The notes: generated by a model not told the origin, from the sequence alone. 64,000 bases of DNA from Bog-473 sp963840435 (GCA_963840435.1 CAWIYY010000012.1:124001-188000); one strand, 5' to 3'; shown: positions 7,803 to 16,710, counted from the first letter of the stretch. Program-made: numbers and translations.

Positions 7803-10229
7803 GTGACCCACACGTCCTCGGAACGATCGCCCGTCGCCACCCCCTCGCCTTTGAGCGGGCTGCGCGTCATCGACCTCTCGACCTGGATCGGCGGCGCCTA
7901 CTGCACGAAGCTGCTGGCCGACGGCGGCGCGGAGGTCATCAAGGTCGAGTCACCCGAGGGCGATCCACTGCGCCGGTGGTCCGCCTCGGGCGCCGAGATC
8001 CCGCCCCGTGACGATGGCGCGCTCTTCAATTTCCTCGCTGCGTCGAAGCGCAGTGCGGTGGTCGACGTTGAGAATGACGACGACATGGCAGCCCTGCACC
8101 AGCTGCTGGGGTCGGCGGATGCGGTGGTCTGGTCACGGGGATCCCGAGTGGCGGAGCTGGCGTCGCTCGCGCCCGCCGAGATTCTCGCAGCGCATCGCCA
8201 CCTGATCGTCGCGTCGATCACACCATTTGGGCTGGAGGGTCCGTGGAGCGACAACGCGGCCACTGAGTTCACCCTCCAGGCGTGGTCGGGGGCGGTGGTG
8301 GGTCTTGCCCGCGGGTTGCCGGATCGGGCGCCCGTCCATGTCGGCGGCCAGGTTGGCGAGTGGCTCTCCGGGCTCTTCGCTGCGATCGGGACGCTCGCGG
8401 CGAGTCGGCGCCGTTCGTCCGGCGGAGAGCTCGTCGATGTGTCGATGCTCGAGTCCCTCGCCATGTGCCTCACCTACTACCCGGTGACGTTCAACGACCA
8501 GCTCGGCCGCCCGATGCGCCGTCGCCGCTTCATCCCGACACCCGGTGTCGGGGCCGCCAGCGATGGGCTGGTCGGGCTGGGTTGCGGGACAGGACAGCAA
8601 TGGTTGGACTTCTGCGTCATGGTCGGGCATCCCGAGTGGATGGAAGATCGCTCGCTCTTCCTTGACCGGACCAAACTGGCGCCGACGATCGATGCATGGG
8701 TCGCGGAGCACATGGTCGAAGAGGTGCTCGATCTGGCCTCTGCCTTCCGGATCCCCAACGCGCCAGTGGCAAATGGCGCCAACATCACAGGGTTCGAGCA
8801 TTTCCGCGAACGGGCGACCTTCGTCGCCAACCCGCGCGACGGCGTGGCGAATCCGCGTCCGCCCTTCCGGATGAGCTCGGCGAATCTGCAGCCTCCGAAG
8901 CCGGCCCCCAGCCTCGGGGAGCTGCCGGTCAGCGCTGCACTCGCCCGGGCCACACGGGAACGTCCCGCTGCAACGAGCGCGCGGCTCCCATTCGAAGGGC
9001 TGCGGGTTCTCGACATGACGTCCTATTGGGCTGGTCCGCTGGCGGGTCATGTCCTGGCCCTTCTCGGCGCCGAGGTGATCCACTTAGAATCGTCAACCCG
9101 GCCCGACGGGGTCCGTCTCGTCGGCGGTGTGCCGCAGACTGAGGATCGCTACTGGGAGCGAGGGCCGATCTTCTCGGCCCTCAACACCAACAAGAAGAGC
9201 CTGACCATCGACTTGCGCGAGCAACGTGGCATCGATCTCCTGCGTCGGTTCGTCGGGACCTGCGACATCGTCATCGAGAACTACACGCCGCGGGTACTGG
9301 ACCAGTTGGGTCTCGACTACGAATCGCTCCGGATCAACCGACCCGATCTGATCATGCTCAGGATGCCCGGCTTCGGGCTCGAGGGACCGTGGCGCGATCA
9401 GGCCGCGTTCGCCTTCGTGATCGAGGATGCCGCAGGGCTGACCTGGCTCACCGGGCATCCGGATCTGCTTCCGTTCGAGCCGTACTGCATCGGCGATCCA
9501 AACGCAGGTCTCCATGCACTGTTCGGGTTGATGCTGGCCCTCGAACACCGCGAGCGAACGGGTGAAGGTGGCCTGGTCGAGGCGGCCATGGTCGAGGCGG
9601 CGGCCAACGTCGCCGCGGAGCAGCCGATCGAATTCTCGGCGTACGGTGCCCTGCTCACTCGTGACGGGAACCGTGGGCCGTGTGCCGCCCCACAGAACCT
9701 GTACCAGGCCGCCGGCCCGGACGAGCACGGCCGAGACGACGCCTGGGTCGCCATCGCCGTGGCAACCGACGAGCACTGGCGTGCGCTCCGCCGAGCGATG
9801 GGTGAGCCGGAATGGGCCGCTGACGACGTGTTCCTGACTGCCGAGGGACGGATCACTGCGCAGGCCCGCATCGACGCCTGCCTTCAGGAGTGGTGCCGTG
9901 CGCTCCCGGCCGACACCCTGGTCGAACGGATGTGGGGTGCGGGCGTGCCGGTGGGGAAGGTTATGCAGCCCCACTGCCAGCCCGAACTGGCGCAGCTAGA
10001 GTCCCGCCACTTCTTCGAGGAGGTGTTGCACCCGGTGATCGGATCGTCCCGTTACAGCACCCTGCCGATGCGGTTCTCACGAGGACCCGAGCGGCTGCAC
10101 CAGAGGCATGCCCCGCTTCTCGGAGAGCACAACGACGAGTTGCTCGGCGGGCTCGGACTCACAAAGGCGGAGATCGACACCCTTGAAGTGGATGGGATCA
10201 TCGGTGGCACGCTCGTCTCGGGAAGCTAA
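7803..10229 (+). CDS. Tandem class III CoA-transferase (CaiB/BaiF fold, two domains)
   Basis: 808-residue protein made of two family III CoA-transferase units. The first starts near GLRVIDLSTWIGG (about residue 20) and the second near GLRVLDMTSYWAG (about residue 398). The second unit keeps an Asp (Asp565 in GDPNAG) at the position of the catalytic aspartate that forms acyl-anhydride intermediates. The first has GGQVGEW there, with Gln/Val at 183-184 and no Asp. So only the C-terminal half is expected to be catalytic, moving CoA from a donor thioester to the pathway acid. GTG start one base after the crotonase stop. Single-domain relatives act as dimers, so the fusion may give an internal pseudo-dimer. 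Confidence 0.9.
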   Translation: MTHTSSERSPVATPSPLSGLRVIDLSTWIGGAYCTKLLADGGAEVIKVESPEGDPLRRWSASGAEIPPRDDGALFNFLAASKRSAVVDVENDDDMAALHQLLGSADAVVWSRGSRVAELASLAPAEILAAHRHLIVASITPFGLEGPWSDNAATEFTLQAWSGAVVGLARGLPDRAPVHVGGQVGEWLSGLFAAIGTLAASRRRSSGGELVDVSMLESLAMCLTYYPVTFNDQLGRPMRRRRFIPTPGVGAASDGLVGLGCGTGQQWLDFCVMVGHPEWMEDRSLFLDRTKLAPTIDAWVAEHMVEEVLDLASAFRIPNAPVANGANITGFEHFRERATFVANPRDGVANPRPPFRMSSANLQPPKPAPSLGELPVSAALARATRERPAATSARLPFEGLRVLDMTSYWAGPLAGHVLALLGAEVIHLESSTRPDGVRLVGGVPQTEDRYWERGPIFSALNTNKKSLTIDLREQRGIDLLRRFVGTCDIVIENYTPRVLDQLGLDYESLRINRPDLIMLRMPGFGLEGPWRDQAAFAFVIEDAAGLTWLTGHPDLLPFEPYCIGDPNAGLHALFGLMLALEHRERTGEGGLVEAAMVEAAANVAAEQPIEFSAYGALLTRDGNRGPCAAPQNLYQAAGPDEHGRDDAWVAIAVATDEHWRALRRAMGEPEWAADDVFLTAEGRITAQARIDACLQEWCRALPADTLVERMWGAGVPVGKVMQPHCQPELAQLESRHFFEEVLHPVIGSSRYSTLPMRFSRGPERLHQRHAPLLGEHNDELLGGLGLTKAEIDTLEVDGIIGGTLVSGS

Positions 10230-10851
10230 CGGCCGGCCCGACTCTGGGCCTCCCCCGGCATCGAGCTTCCTCGCCGCACCCTTCGACGTCGTCGAGGCAT
10301 CGCGACGTGTCTGGCTGGAGCGGTGGGAGCCTGAGGCGGCCTCGGGGATGGCGGTGTTCACCGCCGTTCTGCGTTCCTACCAGCTCCTCAACGACCAGGT
10401 GAACGCGGTTATGAAGCGACACGGGTTTACCTTCGTGCAGTATCAGGTCCTGGCCTGGCTCGAGACCGACCCCGAATCCTCGCTGACGCTCAGCTGGATC
10501 AGCAAAACACTCCGCATTCCGCCGGCCACGGTCACAGACATCATCGATCGGCTCGAGGACGACCGGCTCGTCCGACGGGTGCCGCATCCGACGGACGCCC
10601 GGACCACGCTTGCCGTGATCACGTCGAAGGGCCGCAAAGCGTCCGTCGAGGCCACGCAGGAACTCAATGCGACGGTGTATCAGGGGATCGGGCTGTCCGA
10701 GAGCCAGCGCGGCCAGTTGGTCGAGCTTCTGGCCCGACTACGTGCGAGCGGCAACGAGTTCGACGTCGAGCACTCCGACGACGTCATCGAGGAGGTTGGG
10801 TCGCGCGGGGCCAAGATGCCGCGACGCCAGAGTCCCTTCGAGGTCGTTTAG
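10192..10851 (+). CDS. MarR-family transcriptional regulator
   Basis: Winged-helix repressor of about 219 residues. The core runs from residue 52 (MAVFTAVLRSYQLLNDQV) through the helix-turn-helix SKTLRIPPATVTDIIDRLE and the wing DRLVRRVPHPTDARTT. MarR proteins bind palindromes as dimers and release DNA when bound to small acids, phenols or CoA thioesters. It is the last gene of the operon, overlapping the CoA-transferase end by 38 nt. The start is uncertain: ATG 10192, GTG 10204 and ATG 10348 are in frame, and the long N-terminus looks unstructured. It probably senses the pathway substrate, but no operator could be tied to it. Confidence 0.88.
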   Translation: MGSSVARSSREANGRPDSGPPPASSFLAAPFDVVEASRRVWLERWEPEAASGMAVFTAVLRSYQLLNDQVNAVMKRHGFTFVQYQVLAWLETDPESSLTLSWISKTLRIPPATVTDIIDRLEDDRLVRRVPHPTDARTTLAVITSKGRKASVEATQELNATVYQGIGLSESQRGQLVELLARLRASGNEFDVEHSDDVIEEVGSRGAKMPRRQSPFEVV

Positions 10852-11329
10852 GTCTGGCCGATTCAGAGGGGCGGGGTGTGTCAGCTCTCGGGACAGAGAG
10901 AGAAGAGAAGCCGACCCTCCGACGAAACTCGAAGATGTCGAGCTCGGGCGTGACGAGCTTGCGGTGGGTCTCCAACACCACCCACGCCACGATCCTCGGA
11001 TAGACCGCAACGACAAGCACGTGTGCAGCGTCCGATTGACCCCCCAGTGATCCGAACACGCCTGGTGCGATGAGGGCAAAGATCAGGTACACCGAGAAGA
11101 CGAACAGAAACAACGGAGACAGGACAGAAACGAAGGCAACTACCGAGACGTGGCTCTGCCCGACGCCCCGAGAGGGAGCAGGAGGCTGCGGGTCTTGACG
11201 CACGTGGTCAAGACCCCGCCGCAGATCCACGACGAGAAGGACGACGCTGATCAGGGTGGCCAAGGCGGACCCAACAGGAACGACCGCGTTCGGAGTCGGT
11301 GCCTGACTCCCGACGCGCTTGCTCTTCAT
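10784..11329 (-). CDS. Possible small membrane protein, unknown
   Basis: Open frame of 181 residues with a hydrophobic segment near residues 14-34 (AVVPVGSALATLISVVLLVV) and a longer one near 62-92 (SVVAFVSVLSPLFLFVFSVY and on). A third weaker segment and a basic, Pro-rich tail follow. I do not recognise the family. The in-frame ATG at 11329 was chosen because the sequence upstream of it is low-quality. No good ribosome site is seen. It overlaps the MarR gene tail by 68 bp on the opposite strand. It may be real or a chance frame in an otherwise empty 680-bp gap. Confidence 0.38.
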   Translation of the reverse strand: MKSKRVGSQAPTPNAVVPVGSALATLISVVLLVVDLRRGLDHVRQDPQPPAPSRGVGQSHVSVVAFVSVLSPLFLFVFSVYLIFALIAPGVFGSLGGQSDAAHVLVVAVYPRIVAWVVLETHRKLVTPELDIFEFRRRVGFSSLSVPRADTPRPSESARPKRPRRDSGVAASWPRATQPPR

Positions 11330-11405
11330 GGGCGGTCGCCGGGGCCTACAGGCCGTCCCGTGCCTGGAGTTCCGCCGAATCGACCGGCTCGGGCAACGCG
11401 AAGGG

Positions 11406-11431
11406 GAGCTTGTGCATCGGTGCACAAGCTC
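11406..11431. promoter_or_regulatory. Perfect 11-bp inverted repeat, CRP-like geometry
   Basis: GAGCTTGTGCA, spacer TCGG, then the exact complement TGCACAAGCTC. Its core TGTGC-N6-GCACA has the spacing of a CRP/FNR-family site (TGTGA-N6-TCACA), with both inner positions changed. It lies about 100 nt upstream of the binding-protein gene at 11529 and about 80 nt upstream of the possible minus-strand gene. No T-run follows, so an operator is more likely than a terminator. Confidence 0.6.
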
Positions 11432-11528
11432 GACCACCCACCGACCGAGACTGAGTGACAGGGTGAGGCGTACTCGTTGCGCTCCCTCACTACAGTGACC
11501 GGCAATCTCGGGGGTTGCAGCACAACAA

Positions 11529-12848
11529 ATGAACGGGGAAGGTATGCAAACGAGGCATGGATTCAGGTCGCTGATGGCGATTTCGGCGTTTGTGGGAATC
11601 ACAGTGACGGGCGCGACGGTGCTGGCACCGGCAACCGGAGCGAGCGCGGCCTCTGCAGGGAGCAGTGCGCCCGGAGTCACGTCGAACTCCATCACCGTCG
11701 GGACGATCTCGACACAGACCGGGACGCTGGCGTCGAACTTCTCTTCGCTCATCGAAGGTGAGAAGGCGTACTACCAGTACATCAACGCCCAGGGCGGCGT
11801 GAACGGCCGCAAGATCGACTACAAGTACGCCCTGGACGACGGCGGCAACCCGACCACGTTCAACCAGCTGGCCAACACGCTCATCAACCAGGACCACGTG
11901 TTCGCGGTGACTGGCGTGGCGACCGCTTTCTTCTCGCCGAACCTTTTCGTCGAGTCAGGGACCCCGACCTACGGCTACAACGTCACTGGGAACTGGGTTC
12001 CCCAGTCCAACCTCTTTGCAGCCGGGGGCTCCGTCCAGTACTACCCGGCCGGTGCGCCGGCTGACGCCTTCGTGGCGCGACAAACGCACTCGACGTCAAT
12101 CGCAGTGGTCGCCTACGGCATCGCCGCCTCGGCCGTGGCTTGCCAGGCGGCAGAGACCTCACTCCAGGCAGCCGGCTACAAGGTCAGTTACTCCGACCTG
12201 AAGATTGCCTACCCGGGTTCGACAGTTGCCACCGATGTCGAACGAATGAAGCAGGCGGGATCCAACTTCGTCGTCAGTTGCATGGATGTGCAGGGCAACA
12301 TCAGCATGGCTCGTGCGATCAAGCAGTACGGACTGCACATGACGCAGCTCTGGCTCAATGGCAACGATCAGTCGACGCTGAATCAGAATCAGAGTCTCAT
12401 GCAAGGTATCTACTTCTCCATCGCCCACGTGCCCTTCGGCGCGCCCGAGTCGGAATATCCAGGCCTGAAGCTCTACGAGACAGAAATGAAGAAGTACGAG
12501 CCGAACTACGTCGACAACGAGCTGGCGATCCAAGGTTGGGAGTCCGCAGCCCTTTTCGTGCAGGGCGTCAAAATGGCCGGTAGCAACTTGACCCAGGCCA
12601 ATGTCATCAAGGAGGACAACTCCTTGACGGCGTTCACCGCCGGGGGTCTGACCGTCCCGACGAACTGGAAGGATGCAGGGCACGCCGGGCACAAACCGCC
12701 GTACTGCAGTGCCTTCATCAAGGTGTCCGGCGACAAGTACGTCCCGACCCTGAACCAGGGGAAGAACGTCTTCGTGTGCTTCGACTCCATCGATCCGAAG
12801 AAGAATCCCGTCTACCCCCTGCCGGCAGGCACACCCGCCCCCGCCTGA
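11529..12848 (+). CDS. ABC transporter substrate-binding protein, branched-chain amino acid type
   Basis: Secreted binding protein of the type I periplasmic fold (Leu/Ile/Val-binding family), 439 residues. A Sec signal peptide covers about residues 6-41 (hydrophobic LMAISAFVGITVTGATVLA, then ATGASA), with no lipobox Cys. The mature domain begins at SNSITVGTISTQTG and shows the family's INAQGGVNGRKIDYKYALDDGG segment. ATG 11529 and ATG 11544 are both possible starts. No permease or ATPase gene is adjacent, so it is an orphan that must pair with a transporter elsewhere or act as a sensor. The ligand is unknown; relatives next to catabolic genes often bind aromatic or other acids. A damaged relative is at 56675. 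Confidence 0.88.
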   Translation: MNGEGMQTRHGFRSLMAISAFVGITVTGATVLAPATGASAASAGSSAPGVTSNSITVGTISTQTGTLASNFSSLIEGEKAYYQYINAQGGVNGRKIDYKYALDDGGNPTTFNQLANTLINQDHVFAVTGVATAFFSPNLFVESGTPTYGYNVTGNWVPQSNLFAAGGSVQYYPAGAPADAFVARQTHSTSIAVVAYGIAASAVACQAAETSLQAAGYKVSYSDLKIAYPGSTVATDVERMKQAGSNFVVSCMDVQGNISMARAIKQYGLHMTQLWLNGNDQSTLNQNQSLMQGIYFSIAHVPFGAPESEYPGLKLYETEMKKYEPNYVDNELAIQGWESAALFVQGVKMAGSNLTQANVIKEDNSLTAFTAGGLTVPTNWKDAGHAGHKPPYCSAFIKVSGDKYVPTLNQGKNVFVCFDSIDPKKNPVYPLPAGTPAPA

Positions 12849-13008
12849 GCGGGGAGGAACTGGCGTCCCTTCGAAGAAAGCGGTCCCCCCACGATCTCTT
12901 TCACTGGAACTGGGCATCTGTATAAGCGATTTGACTGACCTGCTCTAGCTTATTGACAGATATACTGTGGTCCTGGATCCTTGGTGCAGAAGAAGAGAGA
13001 GAGGACCG

Positions 13009-13434
13009 ATGATGGGTGTCTTCAGAGACGATTTGGCGGAGTTGCCGCTGTTTTCCGAGGTCAGCAGGTCGGAGATGGCCGTAGTCCGGCGACACCTGAC
13101 GCCCCTTCGCGTCCCGGCGGGCCGAGTGCTCGTACGGGAGGGTGCTCGTGGGGACGAGTTCATGATCATCAGCTCGGGCGAGGCAACGGTGAGCCAAGGC
13201 GGCCAGCCCATCGCCACGCTTGGCCGGGGCGACCTGGTGGGTGAGATGGCCCTTCTCGACGAGGACCGCTCCGGCCGCCGCAATGCGACGGTGACCGCGA
13301 ACACAGATGCTGTGATCTACGCCGGGTCGCGGGCCGAGTTTCGCCAGATCCTGGCTTCCGCACCCTCCGTGGCCCGCAAGGTACGGGAGACCGCCGCCGT
13401 GCGGCTGGCCGGTTCGGAGCGTCTCGCCGCCTGA
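13009..13434 (+). CDS. Cyclic nucleotide-binding domain protein without DNA-binding domain
   Basis: 141-residue protein that is one cNMP-binding beta-roll: LPLFSEVSRSEM, VPAGRVLVREGARGDEFMII, then the phosphate-binding cassette GDLVGEMALLDEDRSGRRNAT with the Glu and Arg expected for cAMP or cGMP contact. The chain ends soon after the domain, so there is no helix-turn-helix as in CRP. It may be a stand-alone cNMP sensor or act on a partner protein. I start at ATG 13009, which follows a GAGAGAGGA site; the frame is open further upstream. It converges with the AraC gene 24 nt away. Confidence 0.85.
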   Translation: MMGVFRDDLAELPLFSEVSRSEMAVVRRHLTPLRVPAGRVLVREGARGDEFMIISSGEATVSQGGQPIATLGRGDLVGEMALLDEDRSGRRNATVTANTDAVIYAGSRAEFRQILASAPSVARKVRETAAVRLAGSERLAA

Positions 13435-13458
13435 ACTCCTCGTGACCTTGTCGGGGCC

Positions 13459-14361
13459 TCAGCTGGGCATCTCGGTCACGACGAAATCGTGATCCGGGTT
13501 GACGACGACTTCGTTCGGTGGCTCAGGGCGCCCGTCTGATCGAGCCCTCTTGGCCCGATAGGCCGAGGGGCTCTCGCCCGTCCATCGGCGGAACGCCCGG
13601 TTGAACGAGCTCGCGTTCTCGAATCCAACGGTCGTCGCCACCTGGAGAATTGATGGACGTGGCTCGGCCAGAAGAGCCATGGCGCGCAGCACTCGAGCCT
13701 GGATCAGGTACCGCTGCCACGGCATGCCAAGTCCAGCGTCGAAACGACGACGCAACGACCGCTCCGACAGACCGGCGTGGCGCGCCACGGCCGCCACAGT
13801 CGCAGAGTCCAGGTTCTCGCGGGTCCAGGCCATGGCTCCGGCGAGAACCGGGTCGGTCGACGTGGGCAGGCTCAAGGGCTGCTCGTCGTCCAGACATTCG
13901 GAGACGAGCCGTCCCAGCGCATCGAAGTAGGCATCGGCGATGCCATCGGAAGCCGGTCGACTGATGGGCCAGCGACCGGCGTAGATCATCATCTCCCTGA
14001 GGACGGGAGGCACGGCCAGGATTCGGACTCGATTCCCTGGTTCCGGCACCAGGCAAGGGTCGAAGAAGACCGAGATCGTGCGCACAGAGCTCCGGATGGT
14101 GGTGCGGTGCTCCACGCCGGCGGGTATCCAGGCGGCTTGTTGCGAAGGGAGGAGGCAATGGGAGACCGCACTCTCGACCTCGACAGCCCCATGAAAGGCG
14201 TACTCGATCTGGTGCAGGTCATGGGTGTGCCACGTCGTCACCAGTTCCATGCCCTCGAAGAGGAAGCTCCCGGCCGGGGGCCGGCCGCCGGTGCGCATGT
14301 CGACGAGTCCGGATTTGTCCGAGAATGACGATTCTTTGACCGATTGTGCAGAGACGGCCAC
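13459..14361 (-). CDS. AraC-family transcriptional regulator
   Basis: 300-residue regulator with an N-terminal cupin-like ligand domain (ELVTTWHTHDLHQIEYAF; the paired His are typical) and a C-terminal double helix-turn-helix. The latter spans about residues 180-275: VAAVARHAGLSERSLRRRFD, then VATTVGFENASSFNRAFRRW, ending in the hallmark TGESPSAYR. GTG start. The gene is divergent from the methyltransferase with only 25 nt between start codons, so it may control that gene or itself. The effector is not evident. Confidence 0.9.
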   Translation of the reverse strand: MAVSAQSVKESSFSDKSGLVDMRTGGRPPAGSFLFEGMELVTTWHTHDLHQIEYAFHGAVEVESAVSHCLLPSQQAAWIPAGVEHRTTIRSSVRTISVFFDPCLVPEPGNRVRILAVPPVLREMMIYAGRWPISRPASDGIADAYFDALGRLVSECLDDEQPLSLPTSTDPVLAGAMAWTRENLDSATVAAVARHAGLSERSLRRRFDAGLGMPWQRYLIQARVLRAMALLAEPRPSILQVATTVGFENASSFNRAFRRWTGESPSAYRAKRARSDGRPEPPNEVVVNPDHDFVVTEMPS

Positions 14362-14386
14362 CGCCCGAAATCGTACAAGTAAGACC

Positions 14387-14953
14387 GTGAACGAGACCCA
14401 TCTCCAGTTTCTTGCCAGTCCCCAGTGGGCCCAGATGCTTCAGGACGAGCTGATGCCCTGGGTAGAGGGTGCGGGTGACCTCGGCGACCACGTGCTCGAG
14501 ATCGGGCCGGGTCCGGGGCTCACCACCGATCTGTTGCGGCGACGAGTGAGCCGGGTCACTGCGGTCGAGATCGATCCGTCGCTGGGCGAGGCCCTACGCC
14601 ATCGCCTGGAGGACACCAACGTGGACGTCATCGTGGCCGACGCCGTCGAAGCAGAGCTGCCGGGTGACTCCTTCTCTGCGGCAGCGTGTTTTTCGATTCT
14701 CCACCACATGCCCTCGGCTCAGCAGCAAGATCGGCTCTTCGAAGAGATCTTTCGGGTATTGCGACCGGGTGGCATCTTCGTCGGCCAGGAGTCGCTCGAT
14801 CTCGAACCCATCCGAGCGGGGCATGCCGATGACACCTTCACGCCCGTCGACCCGGACGACCTCGTCCATCGCCTGGCCTCGGTCGGCTTCCCGAAAACAC
14901 GGACAGACGTCCTCGGGTTCCACTTCCGCTTCGTCAGTCAGAAACCAGGCTGA
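14387..14953 (+). CDS. Class I SAM-dependent methyltransferase
   Basis: 188-residue methyltransferase with motif I VLEIGPGPGLTTD (about residues 32-44), an acidic end of strand 2 (VEIDPS) and the post-motif region FSILHHMPS with a FRVLRPGG turn. It resembles the Methyltransf_11 group, which methylates small molecules. The GTG at 14387 is chosen because the protein then starts just before the fold. The substrate is unknown. It converges with the beta-propeller gene and is divergent from the AraC regulator. Confidence 0.85.
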   Translation: MNETHLQFLASPQWAQMLQDELMPWVEGAGDLGDHVLEIGPGPGLTTDLLRRRVSRVTAVEIDPSLGEALRHRLEDTNVDVIVADAVEAELPGDSFSAAACFSILHHMPSAQQQDRLFEEIFRVLRPGGIFVGQESLDLEPIRAGHADDTFTPVDPDDLVHRLASVGFPKTRTDVLGFHFRFVSQKPG

Positions 14954-14982
14954 ACCGATGCGAGGCCACCTTGCCGGTGTTC

Positions 14983-16527
14983 TCAGGGCAGGCGGAGCGC
15001 CCAGATGGTCGGCGGGTGACTCAGTCCAACGGGAACGATGATGGTGTTCCCTGCAATCGACATCCAGCCATCGATCCCCCCGGGTGCCCGTCGTTGCCAG
15101 ACGATCTTCCCGGATGACCTCGACAGGGCGAGGATCGACCCTTGCAAGGTGGCGGTCAGAACGAGGTTGTTCACAAGCGTGATGCCTCCGGTCGGGTCTC
15201 CGGGGACGCTGGTGTCCCAGAGTTTGCGGCCACTCCGTGCGTCGATGGCCACCACCTCTCCTGGCATGGTCCCCGTCTTTCCGCCGAAGTAGGCGGTCTG
15301 GTCGGGATACAGCGTGTCCGGCGCGTTCAGGGTCGCCACAAAGACGGTGCCCTGGGTCGAAGCCGGAGGAGTCAAGACCCCGCCGAAAGTTCCGGGCAGA
15401 ATTTCGGTCGCCCCGGACAGGGAAGTCAGGTTGTCGTTGTGGTGGATTCCGACCGCCGTCCGCCAGAGCTGGCGGCCTGTCGAGGGGTTCATCCCGATCA
15501 CGACGCCGCCCTTGCCCGTGCCGACGACGACGGTGGTGGCGGACCGGTCCTTGGAGGCGGGTACGGGCACGATCATCGTGTGCACGAAGTCTCGGTCGAA
15601 GAGGTCATGGGCGTGCGCCTGGTGGTACCAGACGAGTTTCCCGTTGCTCAACCGGAGCGCGACGGTGGAGTCGGTGTAGAGATTCGGCCCGGGACGGCTG
15701 CTGCCGTTGGGGTACTGCGGAGTGCCGACGAAGGGGGCGGGGTTCGCAATTCCGACGTAGAGCAGACCCGAGGCCAATGAGAAGGAGGGGGGGTACCAGG
15801 AGCCGCCGCCCGAATTCACCGAGGGGCTTCCCCACAGATCGGACGAGGCCACCGTGTCGAAGCTCCAGAGCATCCGGCCAGTCGCTTCGTTGACCGCGTC
15901 GACATAGCCACGCGCCCCACCCTCGTAAATGCCGCCTTGGACGCTCACCGGTACCGTCGACGCGATCACCATGTGGCCGGCGATCTGGGGCTCCACATCG
16001 ACGCCTTCGGTCACCGAACGCGTCAGTTTGGTCGACCACAGCTCTCGCCCAGTCCTCTCGTCGAGCGCGAACAGCGAGGTCGGGCTCACCCCGAAGACCT
16101 TGCCCCAACCCACTGCCACGCCCTCCGGGCCGACGGAATAGCCGGAGGGTGCGGACTTCCAGACCACGACCCCGCTGCGCAGGTCGATGTCGAAAACCTC
16201 ACCGACCTGGTCTTCGACGAAAGCAGCGTCTCCGACGATGATCGGCGACGTGGGCAGCCCACCCGCCGCCGTCACCGACCAGACGGATTTCAGACGTGCG
16301 ATGTTGGCTGCAGTGATCGGAGAGTCGATGGCGCGGCGCGAGTTCGATGCATCGTGGTCCGGCGCGGGCCAGGCTCGGGTCGCGACCGATGGCGGAGCCG
16401 GTGTCCGCTGCGGCGTGGATGCGCCGCTCAGCGAAGCCAATCCGAGTGTCAACGCGACACCGATCAAGCTCGCCGCCACGGGGCGTCTCGATGAGCCTGA
16501 CCTCCTCGACCACCATGCCGGCGTCAT
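14983..16527 (-). CDS. Exported PQQ-type beta-propeller protein (quinoprotein-like)
   Basis: 514-residue protein with an Arg-rich N-terminus and hydrophobic signal segment (PVAASLIGVALTLGLASLSGA), followed by repeated propeller blades ending in Trp such as GVVVWKS, GRELWST, GRMLWSF, GKLVWYHQ, GRQLWRT, GRKLWDT and GKIVWQR. The stretch HAHDLFDRD resembles the region near the active site of quinoprotein alcohol dehydrogenases. The disulfide and metal ligands of true enzymes cannot be confirmed, so a non-catalytic PQQ-like propeller is also possible. The start is ATG 16527, with GAGGA 12 nt upstream. It is probably secreted or membrane-anchored and is divergent from an SDR gene. Confidence 0.8.
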   Translation of the reverse strand: MTPAWWSRRSGSSRRPVAASLIGVALTLGLASLSGASTPQRTPAPPSVATRAWPAPDHDASNSRRAIDSPITAANIARLKSVWSVTAAGGLPTSPIIVGDAAFVEDQVGEVFDIDLRSGVVVWKSAPSGYSVGPEGVAVGWGKVFGVSPTSLFALDERTGRELWSTKLTRSVTEGVDVEPQIAGHMVIASTVPVSVQGGIYEGGARGYVDAVNEATGRMLWSFDTVASSDLWGSPSVNSGGGSWYPPSFSLASGLLYVGIANPAPFVGTPQYPNGSSRPGPNLYTDSTVALRLSNGKLVWYHQAHAHDLFDRDFVHTMIVPVPASKDRSATTVVVGTGKGGVVIGMNPSTGRQLWRTAVGIHHNDNLTSLSGATEILPGTFGGVLTPPASTQGTVFVATLNAPDTLYPDQTAYFGGKTGTMPGEVVAIDARSGRKLWDTSVPGDPTGGITLVNNLVLTATLQGSILALSRSSGKIVWQRRAPGGIDGWMSIAGNTIIVPVGLSHPPTIWALRLP

Positions 16528-16710
16528 GTCACAAACACGTCCTCTTTGCCAGCTCGGAGAGTGGCACACGGGCGGATCGTTTGCGGCCACGCAGCGACCG
16601 ACGTTGCCCGGCGCTTACCCGCGATCGAGATCCACACGGTAGCGCACGCTCCACGTGGCAGAGCCTTGCCACGCCGGCTCGTGGAAGGATATTCCGATGC
16701 GAGAAGGGCG

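Noticed and set aside
12931..12966. TTGACT, TTGACA and TATACT boxes before the cyclic-nucleotide-binding gene
   Set aside because: No pair has 16-18 nt spacing (24 nt or overlapping), so I cannot define a promoter, although the AT-rich patch is suggestive.
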